A DNA stretch of 64,000 nt from the NCBI RefSeq assembly GCF_030413175.1, contig NZ_CP129212.1, positions 4,874,450 through 4,938,449 of the forward strand. Reading direction: 5' to 3'. A program made the position numbers and the translations under genes. The notes below the pieces were generated by a model. That model was not told the origin of the DNA. It saw only the letters and a program-made list of their open reading frames with translations, and did not search any database. Position 1 is the stretch's first letter. Each line of letters starts with the position of its first letter. Source of the DNA: Bradyrhizobium roseum. GTDB taxonomy: Bacteria > Pseudomonadota > Alphaproteobacteria > Rhizobiales > Xanthobacteraceae. Of this stretch, positions 1 to 8,643 are shown piece by piece.

Positions 1-340
1 CATCCCACTGTGTCGAATACTGCGTTGCCAGGTTTACGGCATCGTCACACACAACATCGCGCCAGTCGGAGTTTTCGTGCGCGTAGCAGTAGTGGAAATA
101 CGGTTGGCCGTTGCGGATGATCGCCCGCAATTCGGGAGGAAAACGGTGAGCCGTGAGAACGCGTCCGCCTGGCACGTCGAGCGGAAGCGACAGGCAGAAG
201 ACGATGCCTTCGCGCACTTCGGCGACGCCGCGCTTCACGACCTCCGGCGTGATCAGATTCAACCGGCCGATCTGATCATCATCGCCGAAATCACCCCAAT
301 TGGAGTTTTCAGGCCGGCGCTGCCAGCGCTTCTCCGACAT
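1..340 (-). CDS. cyclase family (metal-dependent) hydrolase, 3' part cut by window edge
   Basis: Reading the minus strand from an ATG at 338-340, the frame stays open to base 2 (113 residues visible), so the gene continues outside the window. The N-terminus has the NWGDFGDDDQIGRLNLI segment and the visible end reads STQWD (residues 109-113), both typical of the cyclase family (PF04199) related to kynurenine formamidase. Members are soluble metal-dependent hydrolases acting on amide or cyclic ester bonds; the metal ligands would lie downstream and are not visible. The gene is divergent from an IclR-type regulator 88 bp away, with a pair of palindromes between, so it is probably that regulator's target. 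Substrate unknown. Confidence 0.85.
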   Translation of the reverse strand, partial: MSEKRWQRRPENSNWGDFGDDDQIGRLNLITPEVVKRGVAEVREGIVFCLSLPLDVPGGRVLTAHRFPPELRAIIRNGQPYFHYCYAHENSDWRDVVCDDAVNLATQYSTQWD

Positions 341-357
341 AGCGTTTCCAATAAGTA

Positions 358-388
358 TCGTTTAACGAGTTTATATACCGATTAACGA
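358..388. promoter_or_regulatory. Twin palindromic operator between cyclase gene and IclR gene
   Basis: A perfect 11-bp palindrome TCGTT-T-AACGA (358-368) is followed by a degenerate copy CCGAT-T-AACGA (378-388). Their centres are exactly 20 bp apart, about two helical turns, so dimers would bind on one face of the DNA. Position in the divergent intergenic region next to an IclR-family gene suggests the operator of that regulator. Binding itself is inferred. Confidence 0.55.
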
Positions 389-428
389 GACGCATTGGCT
401 TTTGTCAAGCCGTTATTTAAAAGAGGGC

Positions 429-1280
429 ATGATCCGTCGCATTCAAAGCAAGGCATCCGTCCCGACATCCGCCGTCGATGGGGGAACCCATCAGAGCATC
501 GCCCGGCTCGATATATTGATGTCGGCGCTAAGCACCGAGCCGCGACGCGGCATGCGTCTGAACGAGATTTGCCGGACGACCGGCCTCGGCAAAGCCACAG
601 CGCATCGATTGCTCTCCGGGCTCGTCGCCTATCGGCTTGCGGACTTTGACGAAGAAAGCCAACGCTATTTTGTGGGCTTCAAGATCTTCACTTGGGCCAG
701 TGGAGCCGCCGACAGATACGGGCTTTTGACCTTGGCACGGCCGTCACTGGAGCGACTGGTTGAGCGCTATCAGGATGCCGTTTATCTCACCGTGAGAAGT
801 GGCGACGAGGCGGTGTGCGTCGAACGTCTGGAGGGCAGCTATCCGATCAAGACCCTGATCTTTGAGGTCGGTAGTCGCCGGCCTCTCGGCATCGGCGCCG
901 GCAGTGCAGCCATTCTCGCAGCACTGCCGCCGACCGAACAGTCGTCCATTTTGGCCCGCAATGCCAAAAACCGTCGGGCATACGACGTCTCGGATGATGA
1001 TCTCAGGCAGATCGTGACGGCAGCCAGACTGAATGGATATACCTTTGTCGACGGCAAGATCGTCCCTGGTATCTGCACGGTGGGTGCTGCGATAAGTCTT
1101 GAGTCCGGGGATCCGATTGGAGCGATATCAATATCGTCGATTTCTGAACGCATGGCCAAAGATCGACGTTCGGATATCGCTTCGGCTATGCTGACGGAGA
1201 TCAAACAGATGCAACACGATAATGCACCGTTCTTTCAATTGCAGAATCGTACCCGGCTTCTCGCCGGGCTTCCGATCTAG
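429..1280 (+). CDS. IclR family transcriptional regulator
   Basis: A 283-residue DNA-binding regulator. The winged HTH lies at about residues 25-85 (MRLNEICRTTGLGKATAHRL is its recognition part). It is followed by the IclR effector-binding domain with its usual late motifs (GYTFVDGKIVPGICTVGAAI, then IGAISISS). Family members are homodimeric and respond to small aromatic or carboxylic effectors. I chose the ATG at 429; an in-frame TTG at 402 would add nine residues and has no better ribosome site. The gene is divergent from the cyclase-family hydrolase, and the palindrome pair between them is the likely shared operator. The effector cannot be deduced. Confidence 0.88.
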   Translation: MIRRIQSKASVPTSAVDGGTHQSIARLDILMSALSTEPRRGMRLNEICRTTGLGKATAHRLLSGLVAYRLADFDEESQRYFVGFKIFTWASGAADRYGLLTLARPSLERLVERYQDAVYLTVRSGDEAVCVERLEGSYPIKTLIFEVGSRRPLGIGAGSAAILAALPPTEQSSILARNAKNRRAYDVSDDDLRQIVTAARLNGYTFVDGKIVPGICTVGAAISLESGDPIGAISISSISERMAKDRRSDIASAMLTEIKQMQHDNAPFFQLQNRTRLLAGLPI

Positions 1281-1373
1281 CCAACAACACCCGGACACGC
1301 GCCATGCGATCGCCGCAAGAACCACGTGTCGAGCGCCTCCACATCCCCGAGCCAAGGTGCCAGCCTCATCCCG

Positions 1374-1679
1374 TCAGGTCGATGACGACGGATTGTAGCG
1401 ACCGCGAAATGCACACCATGGCGGATAGTCACCGCAAAACTCAAAAAAGTCGTCAAAGTAGACGAGCCCCAACTCTATCAGGCGAGAGACGATCGTAATC
1501 AATGCCTCGTGTCCAAAGTGCGGTCCGAACGAGAGCAGATCGTCGCTAGCGTCAAACCATTCCCCCACTTCCATGACCGCAAATAAATCTTGCAAATCGA
1601 CTTGCCGTTCAACCAATGCGCTTCGACGTACGATCAGGCCGAATTCGGTGGTCACGCTGACACTGGAATCATTTATCAT
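1374..1679 (-). CDS. Small acidic protein, likely immunity protein of the adjacent toxin-like gene
   Basis: A 101-residue acidic protein starting MINDSSVSV and rich in Phe, Leu, Asp and Glu (FDDFFEF and DYPPWC near the end). Its ATG overlaps the stop codon of the upstream gene as ATGA, which implies translational coupling. Size, acidity and tight coupling to a toxin-like partner are what polymorphic-toxin immunity proteins look like, but I cannot assign a named Imm family. The frame stays open upstream of this start; the coupled start was preferred over a longer N-terminus inside the upstream gene. Alternative: an unrelated small conserved protein. Confidence 0.55.
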   Translation of the reverse strand: MINDSSVSVTTEFGLIVRRSALVERQVDLQDLFAVMEVGEWFDASDDLLSFGPHFGHEALITIVSRLIELGLVYFDDFFEFCGDYPPWCAFRGRYNPSSST

Positions 1680-2251
1680 TTTGGGAGCGCGATCCCATTT
1701 GGAACTGTGATAATTACATTGTGAACGGGCGTACTTTGGATGGGTTGCACTATCACACGCCATTCGGCTTTAGCCGTCTCGATCAGCGCATCCTGGGGCA
1801 CTGCAAAGTCGACGCGGACTGGGCCTGTTCCGCCGGGTTGCCTTGCCCATGGCAAAGCAACGTACAAACGGTCACCTCCTATCCCCGACGGAACAGCAGT
1901 TCCCGCGTTTCTCACCCAGGTCCCTGCCTCTTCCGGTGAGGCCCATCTTGATACCCTGGCATAGCCCTCGGGAGCAGATCCGGCGGACGCCCCTCGCCCA
2001 CGCGGGTACACCGCGTAATACCCGCCGCTTCCCATACAGCCACTGATGGATTGCAGATTTACGCTGTCGGGAAATGTCTCATCAGTCTCGCTATCAGGGA
2101 GATTCGTGTATCGATGGTGGCTGCCAAGGTGACGAACCTTGGCATCCGTAGTCCAGGATCTGCATTGAAATCCATCGGGAACGCCAATGCGATCTCCGTA
2201 GATCTGCCCGTTATGGTGCAGCTTCACTTTACCCGTTGCAATGCGAGGCAT
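1676..2251 (-). CDS. Hypothetical protein, possible stand-alone polymorphic-toxin C-terminal module
   Basis: A 191-residue protein with no signal peptide or membrane segment. It has a Gly/Ser-rich middle (CMGSGGYYAVYPRG) and a C-terminal half containing GDRLYVALPWARQPGG and PVRVDFAVP, a compact alpha/beta pattern reminiscent of toxin modules. An in-frame TAG lies 37 bp upstream of the ATG, so no long N-terminal carrier is attached here. The overlapping downstream gene looks like an immunity gene. It could be an orphan toxin-immunity module left after loss of a large secreted carrier, or an unrelated gene pair. The family is not recognised; the toxin reading is inference. Confidence 0.5.
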   Translation of the reverse strand: MPRIATGKVKLHHNGQIYGDRIGVPDGFQCRSWTTDAKVRHLGSHHRYTNLPDSETDETFPDSVNLQSISGCMGSGGYYAVYPRGRGASAGSAPEGYARVSRWASPEEAGTWVRNAGTAVPSGIGGDRLYVALPWARQPGGTGPVRVDFAVPQDALIETAKAEWRVIVQPIQSTPVHNVIITVPNGIALPK

Positions 2252-2453
2252 TCTGGCTTTTCCGATTCCGTGTCCACAGCCTCTGCACTATGGCGCATAG
2301 GATACCCATCTGGGGCGTGTCGATCGGCGGTTGGAAGAAATTCGACACCCCTGAGATGTCATTTCAAGGCAACGCTCCAAGAAATGTACTGAACACAACA
2401 AACCTGCTTCGTGATGCAAATTGGGCCAGGAGCGACGAGCTATCCGTGTTTCG

Positions 2454-2639
2454 TCAAGGGAGGTCGGGTGAAACGCCGTCTTGCTGCCCAAGGCCTGAAC
2501 GCAGGCACAAGACGCACGAAACGTAGCAATTCTGATTCTCGCGCTGCCAACAGTCAGATCCGAATTTATGGACGAAGATGATGGGGTGACCGTAACCGCT
2601 TTCTTCGACATGGAGCCTTGCACTGGTGACATCGATCAT
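2454..2639 (-). pseudogene. Alpha/beta hydrolase, N-terminal remnant
   Basis: From an ATG at 2637-2639 the minus strand encodes MIDVTSARLHVEES followed by GHPIIFVHKFGSD, the start of an alpha/beta-hydrolase with its first strand and HG-type oxyanion loop (here HK). After about 30 residues the expected continuation breaks up over several frames and ends in stops, with no nucleophile elbow. I read this as a gene fragment decayed by frameshifts. The downstream boundary is approximate. Confidence 0.5.
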
Positions 2640-2864
2640 ATGCCATGATCTGGCATTCCTGTCCCAGGCACCGCGCATCCGATCCGCTCGCCGGCTGTTC
2701 CGGTCCCGACTGTGGCGAAGTGCTCAGATAACCGGTGGTGTCGATTGTAACGGTATGCATTTTCGACGCACGCCACAGGGCGTCAGTAATTGCGCTGCAG
2801 CTCCGCCTCGCGCGTGGTCGCGCCGTGCGAGCAACGGTCCCGGAAATTGATCCAAGAAAAGCGA

Positions 2865-3590
2865 TTACAGCAGCTGGCCACGACGAAGCGCCTCAGCAAC
2901 ACACTGGGCTATCGAGCCGGCGTTAAGCTTTCGTCTCGCGTTCTCGAGGTGAAACACGACAGTCCGCGGCCTGATCTGGACAAGCACCGCAACATCGGAA
3001 ATTGTCTTTCCGCGAGCGACCCACGACAAGCATTGTCGCTCTCGCTGCGTCAATGCCGCTTTATCGCGTGGCTTGCCGAGCGGCCGATCGAGCCGCACGG
3101 AGACGTGGGCATGAAAATACAAGCCGATCAGACGAAGGACATCGGTTGTTTCGAGAAGCAAGCGGTTTGTGCCAGCGATCGATTCTGCCGTTGCGAACGT
3201 AAACGCGGCAATCCGCCCAAAGCCCATTCTGATCGGCACCGTGATACCGGACTTGATTCCGAACGTGGTAGCTTCCTCAAAAAGCCTTTGCTGTTCTTTT
3301 GCTGCGCCAATGATAGGCGCACCTCCCCATGAGAACAGATCGTATTCCTTTGCGGCGCGCTGGACGACCGGATCGATCATTTGATAACGCAGGTCGAAAT
3401 ATCTCTCGGTCCAGGATTTGGGGTATGAGGACAATAGAGCCGGGGTGTCGTCGGTCATACGCAGATAGGCAAAGCGTTGAAATCCGAGCCCTCTGATGAC
3501 GCGCGACGCCACCCGCTCGAATCCCTCTTCGTCCGCGGCCGTCTCAAGCGCGTCGACAAATTCCTGAAAAGCCTCTTCGGTGAGCTTCAT
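2865..3590 (-). CDS. LuxR family acyl-HSL-type receptor (orphan)
   Basis: A 241-residue quorum-sensing regulator with an autoinducer-binding domain (about 15-165) and a GerE-type HTH (about 175-240). All ligand-pocket hallmarks are present with a constant +3 offset from TraR numbering: W60, Y64, D73, P74 and W88, plus the Gly of the GIKSGITVPI stretch. The DNA-binding half has LTQRERQCLSWVARGKT. It should therefore bind an acyl- or aryl-homoserine lactone. No luxI-type synthase is in the window, so it is a solo receptor as far as can be seen. No convincing lux box was found just upstream. Downstream on the same strand lie the hydrolase remnant and the toxin-like pair. Confidence 0.9.
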   Translation of the reverse strand: MKLTEEAFQEFVDALETAADEEGFERVASRVIRGLGFQRFAYLRMTDDTPALLSSYPKSWTERYFDLRYQMIDPVVQRAAKEYDLFSWGGAPIIGAAKEQQRLFEEATTFGIKSGITVPIRMGFGRIAAFTFATAESIAGTNRLLLETTDVLRLIGLYFHAHVSVRLDRPLGKPRDKAALTQRERQCLSWVARGKTISDVAVLVQIRPRTVVFHLENARRKLNAGSIAQCVAEALRRGQLL

Positions 3591-3822
3591 CTGGCGTTTC
3601 GGGCAAACTTACCCCTGTTAGAGTCCGATGCTGGCTGGAAAATTGCCTTGGAGGGAATGCCGCTGTCTGGAGTGTCGCGGCAAAATGATCACCCGTACTA
3701 AAGTTCGTGAAGCGGACTGGACTTCAGGCGACACGATCCCCCTTCTTGATCTTCGTAGCCTCATTATCGACGCCTGAGGGCGTTGTATCCGCGAACAATA
3801 TTTCATCACACCGCGCGAAGGC

Positions 3823-4170
3823 ATGGGTCACGTCTACGTGGGCACGCCCAACGCGCTGGGCATCAGCACGCCGGCGCGTTCGCCGTTGTTTCCGGAAAAT
3901 GCCCACCATTGCCGAGATATTTCCCGGATGCCAGTCGTGGTCTGGTTTGGCATCCTCGCGTCCGCCGGCATGCCTCCGGAGATCTTGGCCAAGCTGAACG
4001 ATGCGATCACGCGTGCGATTGCGACCCTCCGTGCAGGAACCCTTGAAAGAACCTCGGCGTCGAACCCAGGAGCTCGACGTCGGACGCCTTTGCGGAAACC
4101 ATCCGCACCGATTTCGACAGATGGTCGAAGATTGTCAAGCAAGCCAACATCACGCTCGACCAATGCGATT
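3823..4170 (+). pseudogene. tctC (Bug-type substrate-binding protein), C-terminal remnant
   Basis: The plus strand carries pieces of a TctC C-terminus spread over three frames: ALGISTPARSPLFP, then MPTIAE, then VVVWFGILASAGMPPEILAK, then FAETIRTDFDRWSKIVKQAN. In order these match the usual TctC end, so at least three indels separate them. It lies tail to tail with the intact tctC on the other strand. No N-terminal part or signal peptide is found upstream. Boundaries are approximate. Confidence 0.75.
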
Positions 4171-4175
4171 TCCTG

Positions 4176-5144
4176 CTATTCGGCCTTGACGTTGCGCTCT
4201 TCAATCACCTTGCGCCAAGACGGTATCTCGGCGGCAATCAGCGCGTGCAGCTCCGAAGGCGTGCTGGACTTGGCTTCGACGCCGTAGGCGAGAAAACGGT
4301 CGCGTATTTGGGGCATCGCCAGGACTGTGGTCAGCGCGGCGTTGAGCTTGTTGACCACTTCCGCGGGCGTTCCTGCCGGGGCGAGGATGCCGAACCAGGT
4401 TTCGACCGCAAAACCCTCCAGAGCATTGCCGATGGGCGCCGCGTTAGGGGCAACCGGTGAAGACCCCGGCGACGACACGCCAAGGAGCTTCACCTTTCCG
4501 GCCTTGATATGCTCGTTGAGCGTATCTGATGTCGTCGTGAGCAGGATATCCACCTCGGCGGCGAAGATCGCCAGCGTCGTCGGTGCCTGGCCCCGGTAGG
4601 GAACGTGGATCATCTGCAGGCCAGCCTGATTGAGAAAGCGCTCTGTGCTGAGATGCCCGAGCGACCCTGGCCCTGCGGACGCATACAGCATCGGCTTGCT
4701 CCGCGCCCTGGCATGGGCAATGAGCCCGACGACGTCCTTCACGGGAACACTTTCATTCGCCACCAGCACGAGCGGCGCAGTGGAAACCAGCGAGACCGGT
4801 GCAAAGCTCTTCAGCGGATTGAAGTCGACGCTCTTTTGCAGCAGCGGGGCAATCGAAATCGGACCGTTGTTGGCAAACAGCAGCGTGTAGCCGTCGGCGT
4901 CCGAACGGGCGGCTTCGTTGGCGCCGGTTGTGCCGGCGGCGCCGCCGCGGTTATCGATGATAATCGGCTGGCCGAGAATTTTTGCCATCGGCTCCTGCAG
5001 CGCGCGCGCCATGATGTCGGTCGAACCGCCGGCAGGATATGGCACAACCAGCCGTATCGACCGCGTCGGAAAATTATCCGCTGCGGCCGCCACGGAGATA
5101 ACCGAGGCCCCGAAAAGGAAAAACAGAATTCGCAATACTTTCAC
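4176..5144 (-). CDS. Bug-type tripartite tricarboxylate transporter substrate-binding protein (TctC)
   Basis: A 322-residue periplasmic binding protein beginning at GTG 5142-5144 behind a GGGAGG site. It has a signal peptide (hydrophobic 5-20, cut near AAA-DNFP), then the hallmark VVPYPAGGSTDIMAR (about 35-50) and the C-terminal WFGILAPAGTPAEVV block. Family members bind small carboxylates for TctAB membrane partners, but no tctA or tctB is visible; Bug proteins are often orphan and share membrane components. It follows the CoA-transferase gene after 54 bp and may supply the organic acid that the upstream acyl-CoA enzymes process. Ligand not predictable. Confidence 0.9.
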   Translation of the reverse strand: MKVLRILFFLFGASVISVAAAADNFPTRSIRLVVPYPAGGSTDIMARALQEPMAKILGQPIIIDNRGGAAGTTGANEAARSDADGYTLLFANNGPISIAPLLQKSVDFNPLKSFAPVSLVSTAPLVLVANESVPVKDVVGLIAHARARSKPMLYASAGPGSLGHLSTERFLNQAGLQMIHVPYRGQAPTTLAIFAAEVDILLTTTSDTLNEHIKAGKVKLLGVSSPGSSPVAPNAAPIGNALEGFAVETWFGILAPAGTPAEVVNKLNAALTTVLAMPQIRDRFLAYGVEAKSSTPSELHALIAAEIPSWRKVIEERNVKAE

Positions 5145-5198
5145 GTCGATCCTCCCATATTATAGTTATTGTCCTGCAGCACAGTGCGCGGCATCAAC

Positions 5199-6398
5199 TC
5201 ATGGTGCTGCCGCCAGTTTTCCAAACGCCCCGGCGGCCGCGGCCTGCCCGACTTCCTTCGAAGACCAGCCAAGCACGCGCGCAAGAACCTCATCCCGATG
5301 CTCGCCGATGGCGGGGATATCGTGGCCGATCCCGGTTTGGGCTCCCGACATACGCCATGGCGCGTTGACGCCCTTGAACTTGCCTGCGACGTCGGCAACC
5401 TCAGCGAATACGCCGCGCTCGGACAAATGCGGATCGTGCAGCGTCTCGGCCGGATCCCGGAACCGCGCATTCGGAATTCCAGCGCGATCGAGCGCGGCCA
5501 AACACTCATCCACGGAGTGCTGCGTAGTCCATCTCTCGACGACCTGCATCATTGCGCTCCAGTTCGCCCCGCGCGCCGCCACCGAAGTAAATCGCGGGTC
5601 GGATGAAAGCTCGGGCAGCCGGGTCAAGTCGCGAAGCGCTGCGAAATTGCGCGCCGATACCGGTGCGATCAGGATGTCTCCGTCCCTTGCCCGCACCGGA
5701 CCATAGGTTGGCCGCGGGACCGGCGCGGAGAATTGCGCCTCCTGCAGTTCGTACACCATGAGGTTCAGCATGCAGTCCATCAGAACGACGTCGACCTGCT
5801 GCCCTTCCCCCGTTCGCGCCCGCTGCACCATGGCGGTTTGAATGGCAGAGAAGCCGAAAGTGCCGCCGAGAATATCGGCCACGAACACCGCGCCCGCCGC
5901 CGGCCGATCACGATCTCCCGCGTATCGCATCAGCGCGCGGTCGAAGCCGCTCTCCGCATGGACGATCATCGCATAGGCGGGACGCCTGGACCGCGACCCG
6001 GTCTGGCCGTAGCCGGATATAGAGCAATAGATCAGGCGCGGATTGATCTTGCGCAGCGCTTTATATCCGAGGCCGAGACGTTCCATCACACCGGGCCGGA
6101 AATTCTCGACCAGAATGTCGGTGCTTTCGATCATGCGATGCACGAGCCCGATCGCCTCCGGTGATTTGAGGTCGAGAGCCAAGCTTTTCTTACCGGCATT
6201 GAGCTGACCGAAATAAGCACTCTGGCCTTCGCGAAGGGGGGCGCGCAGGCGCATTTCCTCGCCTTCCGGAGGCTCGATCTTGATCACTTCGGCCCCCATG
6301 TCGGCCAGCAAGCGCGCGCAATAAGGACCGGCCAGCATGATGGAGAAATCCAGCACGCGGACGCCGTCAAGCGGGGAGTTCAAGGGCTGGTCCTGCAT
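5199..6398 (-). CDS. CaiB/BaiF family III CoA-transferase
   Basis: A 399-residue family III CoA-transferase, moving CoA between carboxylic acids. It has the N-terminal GVRVLDFSIMLAGPYC motif, then AEVIKIEPPEGE, NAGKKSLALDLK and VENFRPGVMERLG. The expected catalytic Asp is in VADILGG, about residue 172. The ATG at 6396-6398 was chosen because a GGAAGAA site precedes it, although the frame stays open further upstream into the preceding acyl-CoA dehydrogenase gene. The gene starts 10 bp after the stop of that dehydrogenase, so the two are co-transcribed. Probable role: activation of the organic acid used by this operon. Confidence 0.92.
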   Translation of the reverse strand: MQDQPLNSPLDGVRVLDFSIMLAGPYCARLLADMGAEVIKIEPPEGEEMRLRAPLREGQSAYFGQLNAGKKSLALDLKSPEAIGLVHRMIESTDILVENFRPGVMERLGLGYKALRKINPRLIYCSISGYGQTGSRSRRPAYAMIVHAESGFDRALMRYAGDRDRPAAGAVFVADILGGTFGFSAIQTAMVQRARTGEGQQVDVVLMDCMLNLMVYELQEAQFSAPVPRPTYGPVRARDGDILIAPVSARNFAALRDLTRLPELSSDPRFTSVAARGANWSAMMQVVERWTTQHSVDECLAALDRAGIPNARFRDPAETLHDPHLSERGVFAEVADVAGKFKGVNAPWRMSGAQTGIGHDIPAIGEHRDEVLARVLGWSSKEVGQAAAAGAFGKLAAAP

Positions 6399-6408
6399 TG
6401 CTTCTTCC

Positions 6409-8634
6409 TTATCGTGGCAAGCCAAGCGCGCGCTGCGCAATCAGGCTGCGCTGGATTTCGTTCGTCCCGATGCTGATCACCCACATCAGGGAATGACGCA
6501 GGTTCTGCTCGAACCGGCCATTGTCGATGGCGCCGGGCATCTGTTCGGAGAGCGCGGCTTGCATGCCGAGCATGTCGAGCGCGGCTTCGCCGAAACGTTC
6601 CATCAGTTCACTGGAAAACACCTTGCTGATCGCGCCATATTCCGGTGGCGTAACGCCGTCCACCGCGAGTTCGGCACAATGCATCATCAGTTGGCGACCG
6701 ATCTCAATCTCGCCGGCGAACGTCGCCATCCGGTCGCGGATGACCGGATCCGCGCTCAACTCCGGCCGGCTCAAAAGGTGTTGGCGCAGCTGTTCAAAGG
6801 CATGCGCGACTTTCAGCACGATGCCACCGCCCACCAGTCCCCGCTCGAAAGCAAGCGCTCCGGTCAGGACCTTCCAGCCCTCGTTCACCCGCCCGACCAC
6901 GTTCTCCAGTGGTACGCGAACGTTGTTGTAGAAAATGTTGGCGAACGAGCCGTCGTACATCGTGGCCGCCGGCTGGATCGTGATCCCCGGAGCGTTCATC
7001 GGCACGATGAACATGCTGATGCCGGCATGGGGCGGCGTCGCGTTCTTGTCGGTCCGCGCCGCCAGAAACATGTATTCACCCCACCAGGTCGTGGTCCAGA
7101 TCTTCTGTCCGTTGATCAGCCAATCGTCGCCATCGCGGACCGCGCTGGTCCGCAGTGCTGCGAGGTCCGATCCCGCCTGCGGCTCGCTGTAGCCCATCCC
7201 GTGCATGGCCACGCCGCGCAGGATCTCGGGAAGGTACTTTTTCTGTTGCTCCGGCGTGCCGAACATCATGAGGGCATTGGACTGGATCGAAGCTCCGATG
7301 CGCGGCGCTTCGCCCCGCTCCATGGTTTCGATGAAGGCGATTTGCTCCAGGGGCGTTCGCGCCTGACCGCCGAACTCGCTCGGCCAGCCGAGCCCAATCC
7401 ACCCGGTGCCGCCGATGTCGCGGGCAAACTCGGCATCGAACTCACGCTTGGCGAACGGCCGCGCGTCAAAGGCGGCTTTTCGGTCTCCCGCCCAGTTCTG
7501 CGAAAGCCAACGCCTCGCCAGTTCGCGCAACTCGTTGCCGGCGGGTCCGAGATCGTACTGCGGCAAGCCTGTGCCGCCGTTGTCGAACAGACGCGAAGCG
7601 AGCCGTCGTTTGGCATGGGCCGCACCGCCAAGCGCGATCGTGTCCAGATGCACGCGCTTGAAGTGCCGGGGTGCTTCGTGCTCCTCGGCATAGCCGATGG
7701 CGCCGAACGTATGCTGTATCTCGAGCGACACACGACGCAGCGCCGGGCCAGCGAACGCCATCGCGCAATCGGCAAAGTAAGGCCAATCGTCGTCGCCCTT
7801 GTCCAACAGCTTTGCCGTATGGTGCAGAACGCGCCGGGCGCCCTCGATGTCAATGAAGCAATTGGCGAGCTTGTGCTGGATCGCCTGAAATCTTCCGATC
7901 GGCTGTCCGAATTGCTGTCGCTCCTTGGCATACTCCGCCGCCAGTTCGAGTGCCCGGTTCGCAGCGCCGTGGGCCCGCGCAAGCAGCGCGATCGCGGCGA
8001 TCGATCGCAGATGGTCGAGACCGACATCGCCAATGGGAACGAGCGTTGCGGGCACACTCTCGAGTGTCAACTCCCAGTTGCCCCAGGCGCCCATCATGCG
8101 CGTGGGCACGCGCTTGACCCCACCAGCTCCGAGGTCGATGAGTGCAAGCTCTGCTTCACCCACGGGCACGAGCAGATGCGTAGCGCTACCGGCCGCCTCG
8201 ACGAAACGAAGCGATCCGGTCGCCCTTGCCTTGTCGAGCGCTATCGAACCGACACCGACATCCGGGTCGAAGGCACCGAAGGAGAACGCAAACCGCGCCC
8301 TGCCCGCCTCAAGCGCCCGTCGCATCCCATCGGCGGCGGGAGATGCCTTCGATAGTGCAATATTGGCCAGCATCGCAGACCACATCGGCGCGGGACAGGC
8401 CGCCCGGCCAAGCTCTTCCATCACCACGAGGATCGCAGCAAGGCTGCGCTGGTGCGGATCCGAGCCCAGAACCACCACTCCTTGCTGGACCAGCCTGCTC
8501 CAAATTCCGGCGATCGCTTCCGGCGACGCGCGATCCGTAGGGCCGTCGGGGCGCCAACGCGCTTCGAGAAGCCTCCGCATGGAGTCGCGGAGCAGCCCTG
8601 TAACGTCATCGCTTTCAACGCTTGCCGCACCCAT
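6409..8634 (-). CDS. Tandem-domain acyl-CoA dehydrogenase family protein
   Basis: A 741-residue protein, about twice the usual length, made of two acyl-CoA dehydrogenase units. The N-terminal half (about 1-340) is shortened: it starts with a helical segment and keeps a C-terminal FAD-domain-like region. The second half (about 345-741) is complete, with [17 protein letters not shown] and WTTTWWGEYMFLA for FAD and substrate contacts, and ends with ISIGTNEIQRSLIAQRALG. The position where many family members have the catalytic Glu before GTNEI reads Ile here, so the base may lie elsewhere. Genes of this fused type occur in sterol, cyclic and branched acyl-CoA degradation. It starts 9 bp after the hydratase-like gene. 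Confidence 0.88.
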   Translation of the reverse strand: MGAASVESDDVTGLLRDSMRRLLEARWRPDGPTDRASPEAIAGIWSRLVQQGVVVLGSDPHQRSLAAILVVMEELGRAACPAPMWSAMLANIALSKASPAADGMRRALEAGRARFAFSFGAFDPDVGVGSIALDKARATGSLRFVEAAGSATHLLVPVGEAELALIDLGAGGVKRVPTRMMGAWGNWELTLESVPATLVPIGDVGLDHLRSIAAIALLARAHGAANRALELAAEYAKERQQFGQPIGRFQAIQHKLANCFIDIEGARRVLHHTAKLLDKGDDDWPYFADCAMAFAGPALRRVSLEIQHTFGAIGYAEEHEAPRHFKRVHLDTIALGGAAHAKRRLASRLFDNGGTGLPQYDLGPAGNELRELARRWLSQNWAGDRKAAFDARPFAKREFDAEFARDIGGTGWIGLGWPSEFGGQARTPLEQIAFIETMERGEAPRIGASIQSNALMMFGTPEQQKKYLPEILRGVAMHGMGYSEPQAGSDLAALRTSAVRDGDDWLINGQKIWTTTWWGEYMFLAARTDKNATPPHAGISMFIVPMNAPGITIQPAATMYDGSFANIFYNNVRVPLENVVGRVNEGWKVLTGALAFERGLVGGGIVLKVAHAFEQLRQHLLSRPELSADPVIRDRMATFAGEIEIGRQLMMHCAELAVDGVTPPEYGAISKVFSSELMERFGEAALDMLGMQAALSEQMPGAIDNGRFEQNLRHSLMWVISIGTNEIQRSLIAQRALGLPR

Positions 8635-8643
8635 GGCAGCGCG

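Noticed and set aside
6337..8355. 672-codon plus-strand frame
   Set aside because: Antisense shadow of the tandem acyl-CoA dehydrogenase; composition is Arg/His/Pro-rich with no family pattern.
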